Shown here: positions 14,990 through 23,777 of the stretch, piece by piece
Numbering within the stretch: position 1 is the stretch's first letter
How the letters are laid out: the number at the start of each line of letters is the position of its first letter
Origin: Prosthecobacter debontii
Lineage (GTDB): Bacteria; Verrucomicrobiota; Verrucomicrobiia; Verrucomicrobiales; Verrucomicrobiaceae
Assembly: GCF_900167535.1 (NCBI RefSeq)
Contig: NZ_FUYE01000023.1
Location: 1-64,000 of the forward strand
Reading direction: 5' to 3'
Length of the DNA: 64,000 bases
Program-made: the position numbers and the translations under genes
Notes under the pieces: model-generated
The model's database searches: none
What the model saw: the letters and a program-made list of their open reading frames with translations, nothing else
What the model was told of the DNA's origin: nothing

Positions 14990-15601
14990 TTAGAAATCCC
15001 AGGACACACCCATGGTAAAGCCTGCGGAGTTCAGGCCAGGGTTGGGATCAGTCGCACCCCGGTTGGAAAGGTGCTGGAACATGGCACCGACACGGAAATC
15101 CACTTTTTCCGTGACTGCAAACGACACGCCGGCCGCAGCAAACCAGTTGTAGGTGAGGTCTTGACCTTGGCCACCGGTCACACCCTGGGAGTCGATCCAG
15201 CCCAAGCCACCGCCGATCTGACCGTAGATGGACCAGGTGCCGTCCGGATTCCAGAACTCCAGGGAAGGGGCGGCCATGAGACCGAAGTAGTGGTTCTCTG
15301 GTCCCTGTGTGATGGCCTGACCAATGGCGGCGAAACGGCTGCGCATCACGATGGCGGCACCGCTGTTAAAGACATGATGAAGCTGGTAGGCTGGGCGCCA
15401 AGACAGGATGACCGGAGCGATCTCGTAATCCAGAGGTGTATCACCGCCGATTTTCCACAGGTAACCGGCCTCCAGATCAATGCTGTTTTGCTGCCAAGGC
15501 TTCAGCATCTCATGCTGAACCGTGGGGCTGATGGCCGGAACGGCCTCCCCGGCGAGTGCTGCCGAGGCCAAAAGTGAAAGCAGGGGAAGGAGGATCTTCA
15601 T
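14990..15601 (-). CDS. PagL-like outer-membrane lipid A deacylase homologue
   Basis: A 203-residue outer-membrane beta-barrel of the PagL/acyloxyacyl hydrolase family, whose members remove the 3-O acyl chain of lipid A. The signal peptide is MKILLPLLSLLASAALAGEA. Alternating strands end in an aromatic, GVSWDF, typical of barrels. The catalytic block reads FQHLSNRGATDPNPGLNSAG: His and Ser of the H-x-S pair are present, but by alignment the residue 14 positions after the His, a glutamate in Pseudomonas PagL, is Asn here. Activity is therefore uncertain. ATG 15601 was chosen over the ATG six codons upstream because it starts a clean signal peptide. It precedes the ligase gene on the same strand. 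Confidence 0.72.
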   Translation of the reverse strand: MKILLPLLSLLASAALAGEAVPAISPTVQHEMLKPWQQNSIDLEAGYLWKIGGDTPLDYEIAPVILSWRPAYQLHHVFNSGAAIVMRSRFAAIGQAITQGPENHYFGLMAAPSLEFWNPDGTWSIYGQIGGGLGWIDSQGVTGGQGQDLTYNWFAAAGVSFAVTEKVDFRVGAMFQHLSNRGATDPNPGLNSAGFTMGVSWDF

Positions 15602-15714
15602 GCACGCCCATGAAGCCACGGAGCAAGCTCAGATGCAAGAGCAGGATGCAGATGGAAACTTCTCCGTAAAAAGAGGCTATCTTCCTGCTCTGCTCGTAGC
15701 ATTCCTTTTCACCT

Positions 15715-16350
15715 ATGATGTTTGTTCGCTTGATACTTCCTGGCTTGTTGGCGCTCGTGACGCTGGTTTCCAGTTGCTCCACCCAGGGGTATTATGGTCC
15801 CTCTTATTATGGGCAGAATCTCTTCCGTTATGGCAGGCAGGGCGTGCACACCGTCGGGCGGCTGCCAGGGCGATTTATCAATGCCATACGAGGTGACGGC
15901 TCCTTTTGGTATGCAGACGAGATGTATGGGCGTCCCTCCATCATGATCAATCTAGGTGAACAAATGGTTTACCTCTACAAAGGGGGGCAATTGGCGGGTG
16001 GTTCGCCCATTTCCTCAGGCTCAGAAGGCTACGATACCCGACCCGGGCGTTACAAGGTGATCGAGAAGGATATCGATCACAAATCCTCCATCTACGGGGA
16101 TTACGAGGACATGTATGGCAATGTGATCATGACCAATATCGACAATCGCAAAGATCGTCGTCCTCCAGGCACGCGATTCGAGGGCGCGAAGATGTATTAC
16201 TTCATGCGCATCTACGGCGGCGTGGGCATGCACCAGGGCTATCTGCCGGGGTATCCCGCCAGCCATGGCTGCATCCGCCTTCCGGGGCACATGGCGGAGA
16301 AGTTTTTCCATGCCTGCCCCATGGGCACTCCGGTGACGGTGGTGCCGTGA
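15715..16350 (+). CDS. L,D-transpeptidase lipoprotein (YkuD domain)
   Basis: A 211-residue predicted lipoprotein that would cross-link peptidoglycan or anchor proteins to it in the periplasm. The signal LILPGLLALVTLVSSC ends in a lipobox (VSSC, Cys21). The YkuD domain spans about 75-211: INLGEQMVYLYKGGQ at its start, TRPGRYKVIEKD, and the catalytic block MHQGYLPGYPASHGCIRLPG with the HGCIRL cysteine at residue 186. The YkuD fold and active site are complete. ATG 15715 and ATG 15718 are equivalent starts. It is convergent with the next gene, 19 bp away, and divergent from the PagL-like gene. Confidence 0.9.
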   Translation: MMFVRLILPGLLALVTLVSSCSTQGYYGPSYYGQNLFRYGRQGVHTVGRLPGRFINAIRGDGSFWYADEMYGRPSIMINLGEQMVYLYKGGQLAGGSPISSGSEGYDTRPGRYKVIEKDIDHKSSIYGDYEDMYGNVIMTNIDNRKDRRPPGTRFEGAKMYYFMRIYGGVGMHQGYLPGYPASHGCIRLPGHMAEKFFHACPMGTPVTVVP

Positions 16351-16369
16351 GGTGAGCGCGAGACTTCGT

Positions 16370-16969
16370 TTACTTGGCTGAGCTGAACACGGTGTAGATC
16401 AACACGGCTGGCAGCCCCAGACAGGCACTGAAGAGTGCCCAATGCAGCCCGCTGATCCGACGGGGAGCGGCCTTGGCCAGGATGCTTTCACTGCGGGAGG
16501 GACCCACGATCTGGGCCATCACCTCGCGGGTCACATCCGTGCCTCCACGCCCATTTTTCCAGAGGACATATGGGGTAAAAATGAACCCGAAAGGAATACC
16601 CCACCACCCTAGCAACAGCGACAGGATGCTGTAGCCAGCGGCACGGCTCACACCGGATTTGCTGGAGCGCAGGTAATAGATGTCACTGCTGCGGGTGAAA
16701 GTCATGATCATGACGGAGATGCAGTAGTGATGAATGACAAAGCGGCCTCCTTTCAGAATGTCCTGCTCGATGTCACGCAGCATCAGGCCCTCCGTGCCGG
16801 GGAAAACGCTCTGGCCGGACACGAGAGGACGGTCGAGGTAAGCATCGAGATCCGCTTGGCTGAAGCTGTCGCTGGGAACGGATGGCTCCTGAACCGCGTC
16901 CATGCGGCTCCAGATTTCAGAGGCCGTGGCAGGTTGAGAGGTAGGCAGGGCAGGTGGTAAAGCTGACAT
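16370..16969 (-). CDS. Conserved membrane protein with GWWGIP motif, function unknown
   Basis: A 199-residue protein with two clear transmembrane regions: about 112-135 (YSILSLLLGWWGIPFGFIFT) and 174-196 (LHWALFSACLGLPAVLIYTV). A soluble N-terminal third is rich in Ser and Pro. The middle contains GGRFVIHHYCISVMIMTFTR, with an aromatic-rich SSDIYYLR, and ends in NGRGGTDVT. I have seen this combination (GGRFVVY.YC, GWWGIP, GG.DVT) in hypothetical proteins of Planctomycetota and Verrucomicrobiota, but know no function for it. The start is ATG 16969. It is divergent from another two-TM protein 65 bp away; whether they act together is unknown. Confidence 0.7.
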   Translation of the reverse strand: MSALPPALPTSQPATASEIWSRMDAVQEPSVPSDSFSQADLDAYLDRPLVSGQSVFPGTEGLMLRDIEQDILKGGRFVIHHYCISVMIMTFTRSSDIYYLRSSKSGVSRAAGYSILSLLLGWWGIPFGFIFTPYVLWKNGRGGTDVTREVMAQIVGPSRSESILAKAAPRRISGLHWALFSACLGLPAVLIYTVFSSAK

Positions 16970-17034
16970 GAGGACTGAAATTTTCTCAGATAGATCAGAA
17001 AAAGGCTTGCTTGTAAATGCGGATTTAGGATGGG

Positions 17035-17724
17035 GTGAAAAGTTACATGAAATCTACGCTCGACTCCTCTCCTCACTACGGATTCATCCAACTCGGCTGC
17101 CTAGGCTACATCATTGCCATTGCGCTGATTTTAGGTGGCGGTCAGGGTGCCTACACCGCGCTGAAAAACCGTGAGCCGTTGCGGATGACCTTCAAGGACT
17201 ACCATGAGCAGCGTCCCTCAGCTGAATGGGTGAGCCTTTCCGAGGCTCAGCTCAATCTCACGAACAGTGCGTATGTCACCGCCAGAACGTCTGATAAGGT
17301 GAAGGAGGTCTATATCGCGGTCGAGGCGATGGGGAATCGCGAAGACAAACCCGCTTGGGTTCTACTGGAGTCCGACAATCAGGAATTGATTGATCTGATG
17401 AATCAGACTTCGGCGAAGATGAACGCCTTGAAGTCTCCTGCGGAGATGACTCCAGAACTCGTGCAATCCCTTTTCCCCGCACGCCAGATTAGCGGCCTCG
17501 TTCAGTTCGGGATGGAGTCAGATTCTAAAACGAGAGACAAACTGGCGAAGCTGGACCTCGCTTTGGAGAAGGAATTCGTCATCATCAAAGAGGGGGATGA
17601 ACCCAATCTCATGAGCAGCCTCATGATGCTGGTCGGTGGTTTGGTTGTGGGTATCTTCGCGTTGAGGGAAAGAAAAAAAGAGCCCCCTCCGCTACCTCAA
17701 GCCCCCAATCTGCCGCCGATGTAA
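17035..17724 (+). CDS. Membrane protein of unknown function with two terminal TM helices
   Basis: A 229-residue protein. An N-terminal helix (about 17-37, FIQLGCLGYIIAIALILGG) and a C-terminal helix (about 194-212, SSLMMLVGGLVVGIFAL) flank a periplasmic or cytoplasmic domain of 155 residues that I do not recognise; its strands (WVSLSEAQLNL, VKEVYIAVEAM) resemble no named family to me. The tail is RERKKEPPPLPQAPNLPPM, a proline-rich end. GTG 17035 was chosen because AGGA lies 4 nt upstream; ATG 17047 would remove four residues. It converges with the PEP-CTERM gene 18 bp away. Confidence 0.7.
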   Translation: MKSYMKSTLDSSPHYGFIQLGCLGYIIAIALILGGGQGAYTALKNREPLRMTFKDYHEQRPSAEWVSLSEAQLNLTNSAYVTARTSDKVKEVYIAVEAMGNREDKPAWVLLESDNQELIDLMNQTSAKMNALKSPAEMTPELVQSLFPARQISGLVQFGMESDSKTRDKLAKLDLALEKEFVIIKEGDEPNLMSSLMMLVGGLVVGIFALRERKKEPPPLPQAPNLPPM

Positions 17725-17742
17725 GCCAACGGGGCTCGGCTT

Positions 17743-18594
17743 TTAGCCACGTCGTGGCCGCTGACGTCTGAACACGAGCGCGGTCATGGCTAAGCCAAGA
17801 AACAACAGACGCGAAGGCTCTGGCACCACCGAGGTGCCCGTGGTGATCTCGATGCTGCCGATGGAGAAGGATTTGTAACCTGTCGGCGTGCCGGTGGCTC
17901 CAGAGTTTTGCACCGCCATGAGGAGCGCGGAAGATCCATCGTTGCCTGTGCCCGTCCCCCAAGTATCGACATCGCCGAGGGACCAAGTGCCCGAGTTATC
18001 ATAGAGAACGTCCGAACCTGAATAAAGCACCAGTGCCCAAGTGGAGTCGGTGACGGAGAGGTCAAAACCGGTGATGGCGCTGGAGAAGCTGCTGGCCGAG
18101 GCGGTTAGGCCGTTGGGATCACCTGCGGTATTGTTGAACTTCGTGCCCAACCTGAAGCCCGTGCCATTGCCATTGATCTCCAGAGCGAAGGCATCGTTGG
18201 TGCCGTAAAACGAACCCAACGTCGAAATCAGACCGAGGCGAAAGCGGCCCACATTGGCACTTTCATAGGTTTCGGTGCCGAACAGGGCAAACTCGCGCAC
18301 GGAGACATTCACCTGCGTGGTGAAGGGATTGATGGCGGAATTGACCGGCGTAGAAAAATTCGACGAAGAAGAACCTCCGCTAGCGGTAGTGCTGACGGTG
18401 AGCAGGCCGCCAGATTCCGTGACTGCAGCGCCGCTGTAGCCGGTCCAGTTACCCACCGTGGTGCTGTCTGGCACGGCCTTGTCTCCATTGACGAAGCTAT
18501 CTTGGAGTAAAACGGCGGCGTCACTAGGGACAGTCCATCCCAAAGCTAAGGCGAGAAGGCAGCAAGTGGTGGTAAGACGGAATGTGGAAAGCAT
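17743..18594 (-). CDS. PEP-CTERM sorted extracellular protein
   Basis: A 283-residue exported protein. The signal peptide (STFRLTTTCCLLALALGWT) follows ATG 18594; the frame runs 50 codons further upstream without support. The mature protein is rich in Ser, Thr, Gly and Asn (VLLQDSFVNGDKAVPDSTT at the start, TASGGSSSSNFSTPVNS), typical of a beta-rich surface protein. The C-terminus is a full PEP-CTERM signal: VVPEPSRLLFLGLAMTALVF plus the basic tail RRQRPRRG. Exosortase would cleave at this signal. Neither exosortase nor EPS genes specific to it lie in the window. On the minus strand a stem (GAGCCCC 17737-17731 with GGGGCTC 17686-17680) followed by seven T may end transcription, though its loop is long. 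Confidence 0.88.
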   Translation of the reverse strand: MLSTFRLTTTCCLLALALGWTVPSDAAVLLQDSFVNGDKAVPDSTTVGNWTGYSGAAVTESGGLLTVSTTASGGSSSSNFSTPVNSAINPFTTQVNVSVREFALFGTETYESANVGRFRLGLISTLGSFYGTNDAFALEINGNGTGFRLGTKFNNTAGDPNGLTASASSFSSAITGFDLSVTDSTWALVLYSGSDVLYDNSGTWSLGDVDTWGTGTGNDGSSALLMAVQNSGATGTPTGYKSFSIGSIEITTGTSVVPEPSRLLFLGLAMTALVFRRQRPRRG

Positions 18595-18849
18595 GGAGAA
18601 CACGGAAAAAAGCAGAGCATGAAGCACCTCGGCACGGGAGTACCAAGATCCGTCATGAACTGGTTGGGACACGGGATCGCTCGGGTTTAAAGAATAAACG
18701 CCGGACGCTCGTATTTGGTTGGGGAGTAGGCTGCTCAGAATCAAGAATCTGAAGCGGCTTGTAGAAGGTAACGACCCGACCCCGGACAGTCTTACACATC
18801 GTCATGTCTTGACTCCCGCCTCACGTCGAGGCACAGAGTGCGCCCCCTC

Positions 18850-20715
18850 ATGCTCTCTGTTTCCAATGTCAGTAAAACCTACGCTGGCCGCACGCTTTTC
18901 AGCGCGGTGTCGTTCCACATCAACCGTGGGGAAAAAATCGGTCTGATTGGGCCCAATGGAGCCGGAAAGTCCACTCTGTTTTCTCTCCTCCTGCGTGAGA
19001 GCACGCCAGACGATGGCCTAGTGACCATGGAAAAGGGGCTGGATTTTGGTTTCCTCCCCCAGGAGAGCGCCCCCATCGACGACGTCACCGTGCTGGAACT
19101 GGCCACGAGCCACGTTCATGAGCACAGCCGCTGGGAGGCCGAGCCAAAGGCCAAGCGCATCCTCAAAGGGTTGGCGTTTCGTGAGACCGATTTTGATCGC
19201 AATGCCCGCACCCTGAGTGGAGGCTGGGTCATGCGTGCGCACCTAGCGCGGTTGTTGGTGCAGGAGCCGGATCTGCTGCTGCTGGATGAGCCGACCAACC
19301 ACCTGGATTTGGAATCCCTCATCTGGTTCCAGGAATACCTACAGGGTTATCCAGGCGCCATCCTCATGATCTCGCACGATCGTGAATTCCTGAATGCATT
19401 GACTGACACGATCCTGGAAATCGCGCACAGTAAGGTGAATCGGTATCGCGGGAACTACGATGACTACCTGCGCGAGAAAGCGGCGCGTGAGGAGCAGATG
19501 CAAGGTGCGTTTGAAAACCAGCAGCGAGAGATCGCCAAGCTCCAGCAGTGGGCGGATCGCTTCAAAGCCAAGGCCAACTTTGCCTCCCGTGCACAGGACA
19601 AGCTGAAGATGATCGACCGCATGGAGAAGCTGGAAGGTCCTGCCACAGCGGCGAAGACGGTGAAGTTCCGTTTCCCTCAGCCCCCTCGTAGTGGCCAGCG
19701 CGTGCTGACCATGAAAGGCCTGGACTTCGCGTATGGTCAGACACCGGTTTATCAAGGTCTGGACTTCGAGGTGGAGCGCGGTCAGCGCATTGTCTTGGTG
19801 GGGCCTAACGGCGCGGGTAAATCCACGCTCTTGAAACTCTTGGCCGGAGCTTTGCAACCCCAAGGCGGTAAGCGCGATCTCGGGCATAACGTGAAGCTGG
19901 GTTACTTCGCTCAATATCGCGGTGATGTGCTCAACATGCGCCACACGGTGCTACAGTCCGCCATGGATCTGCCCAGCCGCCCAGGCGAGAACCTCTGCCG
20001 CACTTTGCTCGGTTCGTTTTTGTTTCATGGCGATGATGTCTTCAAGCCTGTGGGCGTCCTGAGCGGGGGTGAAAAATCTCGACTCGCTCTAGTGCGCTTG
20101 TTGTTAGACCCGCCGAATCTGTTGCTGATGGATGAGCCAACGACGCACTTGGACATGGGCAGCATCGACGCTCTGATCAATGCCTTGGAGGACTTCGAAG
20201 GCACCCTGGTATTCATCAGTCACGATGTGCACTTCATCCGAGCCATGGCGCGAAGCGTGATCCACATCGCCGGCGGCGTGCTCACACCTTACGCGGGGGA
20301 TTATCAATACTTCCTGGATAAGACCAAGGCCACCTCGGCCCGTGAAGCATTGACGGCCAGCCTGACCAACAGCCAGCCTGGAGCCTGGGAAGCCCCCAAG
20401 AAGAGTTACAACGCTCCCAAATCCAAGGAGCAAAAGCGATTGGAAGCGGAGGCGCGCAACGCCCGAGCCAAAGGTCGAAAGGACTTGGAGAAAACCGTAA
20501 CCCGTATTGAGGAAGAACTCGCGGCTCTGGACACCCGCAAACTGGAACTGGTCGCTTTGCTGCAAGATGGCGCAACTTACGCAGACGCGGCGAAGTTTAA
20601 GGCCCTCACCAAAGAACTTGAGGAAATCGAACCTCGGATTTCGACGAAAACGACCCAATGGGAAAAGGCGGCGGAAGAACTCGAGGCCTTGATCGCTAAA
20701 GAGGCTGCGGGATGA
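18850..20715 (+). CDS. ABC-F family ATPase (Uup/YheS/EttA type)
   Basis: A 621-residue soluble twin-ATPase acting on ribosomes. ABC1: Walker A GPNGAGKST near residue 36, signature LSGGWVMRAHLARLL, Walker B LLLLDEPTNHLD. An inter-domain arm (ENQQREIAKLQQWADRFKAK, then ASRAQDKLKMIDRMEKLE) is the ABC-F P-site tRNA interaction motif. ABC2: GPNGAGKST, LSGGEKSRLALVRLL and LLMDEPTTHLD. The C-terminus after about 520 is a charged coiled coil (KSKEQKRLEAEARNARAK), as in Uup and YheS. The start is ATG 18850 (MLSVSNVSKTYAG); GTG 18838 is a possible longer start. No membrane partner is present, as expected. The 255-bp divergent region upstream shows no clear site. Confidence 0.94.
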   Translation: MLSVSNVSKTYAGRTLFSAVSFHINRGEKIGLIGPNGAGKSTLFSLLLRESTPDDGLVTMEKGLDFGFLPQESAPIDDVTVLELATSHVHEHSRWEAEPKAKRILKGLAFRETDFDRNARTLSGGWVMRAHLARLLVQEPDLLLLDEPTNHLDLESLIWFQEYLQGYPGAILMISHDREFLNALTDTILEIAHSKVNRYRGNYDDYLREKAAREEQMQGAFENQQREIAKLQQWADRFKAKANFASRAQDKLKMIDRMEKLEGPATAAKTVKFRFPQPPRSGQRVLTMKGLDFAYGQTPVYQGLDFEVERGQRIVLVGPNGAGKSTLLKLLAGALQPQGGKRDLGHNVKLGYFAQYRGDVLNMRHTVLQSAMDLPSRPGENLCRTLLGSFLFHGDDVFKPVGVLSGGEKSRLALVRLLLDPPNLLLMDEPTTHLDMGSIDALINALEDFEGTLVFISHDVHFIRAMARSVIHIAGGVLTPYAGDYQYFLDKTKATSAREALTASLTNSQPGAWEAPKKSYNAPKSKEQKRLEAEARNARAKGRKDLEKTVTRIEEELAALDTRKLELVALLQDGATYADAAKFKALTKELEEIEPRISTKTTQWEKAAEELEALIAKEAAG

Positions 20716-20815
20716 GACGCATGAATCATCAAAGCGAGGGCTTCTCTTTCCGAAAGGGAAAAGTGCCAGGTAAAGTGAAGCGCAAGACATCTTAAAACGG
20801 GGCCGTTCTTTGCCC

Positions 20816-22219
20816 ATGTCTTCAGCGCGTTCCTCTCGTCGGCAGTTTCTGACTCAAAGTACACTCCTGGCTGGCGTCTTGGGTTTCCCCGCTATCGTCA
20901 GTTCACGCTCGCCGAATGCCAAGCTGAACCTCGCCTTTATCGGTGTCGGTGGGCGTGGCGCTGCCAATATCCAGGCCTTGGTCGGCACCACGCTGTATCC
21001 CAAGAAACCGAAAGAGGGAGAGCCTGTTCCCGTGCCTCAAGAGCCAACGGAAAACGTCGTGGCCATCTGCGATGTCAATGGCCTGAACCTGGACAAAGCT
21101 GCCTCGGTTTTCACCAAGGCCAAGCCTTATCGAGACTTCCGGAAGCTGTATGAGGAGTGCAAAGACTTCGATGCCGTGGTGGTTAGCACTACAGAGCACA
21201 CGCATGCCTATGCCACTCTGCCGGCTCTGCGGATGAAGAAACCGGTTTACTGCGAAAAGCCGCTGACACGAGATGTGGCTGAAGCTCGGCTCATCACGCA
21301 GGCGGCGGCTGCGGCAGGAGTCGCCACCCAAATGGGCACGCAGATTCATGGCCTGCCTAACTATCGCCGTGTGGTGGAACTCGTGCAAAGCGGGGCCATC
21401 GGGCCTGTGCGTGAAGTGCATGTCTGTGTCTCCCGGGCTTGGGGGCTGCAAAGCCAGGAGGAAGCCACGGCCAATGGCGATATCGTGCATGTCACGGAAC
21501 GGCCGAAAGAAGAACAGACACCGCCCCCCTATTTGGATTGGGATCTCTGGCTGGGCCCTGCGCCCTATCGTCCCTATCATGAAGTCTATTTCCCTGGGCC
21601 CAAATGGTATCGCTGGTGGGATTTCGGCAATGGCACGATGTCCGATCTCGGCAGTCACTGGAATGATCTGCCATTCTGGGCGCTTAAATTGGATGCACCG
21701 TTGAGTGTCGAGGCCTCAGGGCCTGAACCTCATCCTGAGATCGCCCCGGCAACGATGTCGGCGGTGTATGAGTATGGCCCACGTGGGGAGATGCCTGCGT
21801 GCAAGGTTCACTGGCATCAAGGAGCGACCCAACCAGAAGTGTGGAAAAACGATCCCTTCATCGGCACCTGGAAGAATGGCGTTCTCTTCATTGGCGACAA
21901 AGGCATGCTGCTGTCGGACTACAACAAGCATGTGCTCCTGCCTGAAGCCGACTTTAAAGACTTTCAACGGCCCAAGCCTTTCATTGCCGACTCACCAGGA
22001 CAACACATCGAGTGGCTGAACGCGATCCGAAATGGCACACCGACTGGCAGTCCCTTCAGCTATGCCGGTTCGCTGACCGAAGCAAACCATCTGGGCAATG
22101 TCGCCTTCCGCGCGGGTGGCAAGATCCTCTGGGATGCCAAGGCCATGAAGATCACCAACAACGAGGCCGCCAACCGTTTCCTGAGCCGGACTCCACGAGC
22201 GGGTTGGAAGCTGGGGTGA
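20816..22219 (+). CDS. Tat-exported Gfo/Idh/MocA-family oxidoreductase
   Basis: A 467-residue NAD(P)-dependent sugar oxidoreductase of the type common in Planctomycetota and Verrucomicrobiota. The N-terminus carries a twin-arginine signal ([18 protein letters not shown]), so it is predicted to be exported folded with its cofactor. The Rossmann start is [19 protein letters not shown], with NAD-binding region to [11 protein letters not shown]. The family motif [14 protein letters not shown] (EKP) is near residue 149, and [12 protein letters not shown], carrying the catalytic-region His, lies near 282. The substrate is unknown. TTG 20810 is an alternative start but ATG 20816 fits the signal peptide. 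It converges with the flippase gene, 10 bp away. Confidence 0.9.
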   Translation: MSSARSSRRQFLTQSTLLAGVLGFPAIVSSRSPNAKLNLAFIGVGGRGAANIQALVGTTLYPKKPKEGEPVPVPQEPTENVVAICDVNGLNLDKAASVFTKAKPYRDFRKLYEECKDFDAVVVSTTEHTHAYATLPALRMKKPVYCEKPLTRDVAEARLITQAAAAAGVATQMGTQIHGLPNYRRVVELVQSGAIGPVREVHVCVSRAWGLQSQEEATANGDIVHVTERPKEEQTPPPYLDWDLWLGPAPYRPYHEVYFPGPKWYRWWDFGNGTMSDLGSHWNDLPFWALKLDAPLSVEASGPEPHPEIAPATMSAVYEYGPRGEMPACKVHWHQGATQPEVWKNDPFIGTWKNGVLFIGDKGMLLSDYNKHVLLPEADFKDFQRPKPFIADSPGQHIEWLNAIRNGTPTGSPFSYAGSLTEANHLGNVAFRAGGKILWDAKAMKITNNEAANRFLSRTPRAGWKLG

Positions 22220-22229
22220 GCGAATGGCC

Positions 22230-23777
22230 TTATGCATTGACGGCAGGCCGCGGCCTTTTGAAAAGGATCTCATAGCCTGTCAAAAACCAACGTTTCTCCT
22301 CTTTACCCAGCAGACCGAGAGCGAGGAAGGTGAAGAACACGACGGCCAATAACACGATGGCCGAGGCGATCTCCGTGTAAGTGGCCATGGCTGCTCCCAG
22401 CCACAAATGAGTCGATAAAATAGCCGGACTGAGTAAAAGAGAGCTTTTGAGCAGCGGTTTCCAAAGACTTTCCCACACCACCAGACGGCGGGGGAACTCG
22501 GTCTGCGTGATCACCAGCCACGGGATAGCGATGCCGTAGAGAAGGGTCATTTCAACGAAGGTGGCAATAGCTGCGCCCACCATGCCGAAATTTTGCACCC
22601 AGAGAACGGTGAGCAGTAGATTTAAAAGGATACCGGCGAGGCAAGTGAGAGCCAAGGGACGATGCCGAGCGAGGCTAATCAACAGATGACGAGAGGGAAT
22701 CTGGGTGGCACATAGAATATGTGGGATGATCAAATACAGAAGGACGGGAGTTGCTTCCTCGGCTTGAGCTGGCACCCATCGTTTTAGAAAGGCGGGGCCC
22801 GTGGCCCAAAGGATACCTCCCCCGATCACTGCTAACTGTGCTGAAATGCGTGAAGCTGCGACAAAACTCTGTTTTAACCTTTCTCGATCACCGGCCCCAT
22901 CGAGTTGGCTGAAGGTGGATAAGAGCTGTGCGCCGACGATGGCATAGGCTACCTCATAGAAAATGTAAGCCAATCTTTGGCCTAACGAATAGATGCCAGA
23001 CATCGCGCTGCCGAGAAAGGCGGCGACGATGAAAAGATCCGCCCCACTGAACCCGCTGCGGATGCGCTCCGAGGTGGTCAGCACATAGCTCCACCGTGCA
23101 AAGACGAGCAATTCACGCGCTTTCGCCCGATTGACCCAGGGCCAACGAACAAGACGAAAAAAAGCCCGATCAAAAAAGAAGAACAGGATCAATTCACCGA
23201 GCGCCCCTAGGGCATGAATCCAGGCTACGGTCTCGATGCCACGGCCATTTGACAAAGCCCATGCAACCGAGGGGGTGGTAATCAGCAACCTCATGATGGA
23301 GGCGAGGGCTATAAGATCACGCCGGAGCTGGCTTTGCAGGTGTAGCATCAGCGGTCGGCCCAACCAGAATGTCAATGACGTGACCATGAGGGCGATAACG
23401 ACGTTCCGGGCTTCACCGAGTTCATGTGATTCCTTGAGAAACCATGGCAGACCGAACCAGGTGACGACGCCGGCGATTTGGGCTAAAACACCGATGATGA
23501 ACATGCCCGCTGTGCCTGTGCTAGCACTGCGACATAGCTCCTCGGTATTGCCTTGACCGATGGCACGTGAAAGGAAACGTGGCATCGAGGTGCATAACCC
23601 TAGATCTAACAATACGAATTGGGTGAAGATCGAGGTCAGCAGTCCCCACAGTCCGTAATTCGTTTCTCCCAGATAGTTGAGCATCCGGGGGGTCAGCCAT
23701 AATGCGCAAGTCAAACGAATCGCTTGCTCAACCACATGCATGGCTGATCCTTGCACGATTTTTGGCAGCAAACTCAT
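22230..23777 (-). CDS. Polysaccharide flippase / export membrane protein (Wzx/MATE-like)
   Basis: A 515-residue integral membrane protein with about 14 hydrophobic helices, of the oligosaccharide flippase (MOP) superfamily. It would move lipid-linked glycans across the inner membrane. The N-terminus LPKIVQGSAMHVVEQAIRL, the early YLGETNYGLWGLLTSIFTQF and the paired LLDLGLCTSMPRFLSRAIGQ match this family. Its start overlaps the stop of the upstream SGNH gene by 4 bases (ATGA), so the two are translationally coupled. The neighbouring divergent carbamoyltransferase, SxtJ and DUF5989 genes suggest a shared role in surface glycan assembly; this link is an inference from context. Confidence 0.88.
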   Translation of the reverse strand: MSLLPKIVQGSAMHVVEQAIRLTCALWLTPRMLNYLGETNYGLWGLLTSIFTQFVLLDLGLCTSMPRFLSRAIGQGNTEELCRSASTGTAGMFIIGVLAQIAGVVTWFGLPWFLKESHELGEARNVVIALMVTSLTFWLGRPLMLHLQSQLRRDLIALASIMRLLITTPSVAWALSNGRGIETVAWIHALGALGELILFFFFDRAFFRLVRWPWVNRAKARELLVFARWSYVLTTSERIRSGFSGADLFIVAAFLGSAMSGIYSLGQRLAYIFYEVAYAIVGAQLLSTFSQLDGAGDRERLKQSFVAASRISAQLAVIGGGILWATGPAFLKRWVPAQAEEATPVLLYLIIPHILCATQIPSRHLLISLARHRPLALTCLAGILLNLLLTVLWVQNFGMVGAAIATFVEMTLLYGIAIPWLVITQTEFPRRLVVWESLWKPLLKSSLLLSPAILSTHLWLGAAMATYTEIASAIVLLAVVFFTFLALGLLGKEEKRWFLTGYEILFKRPRPAVNA

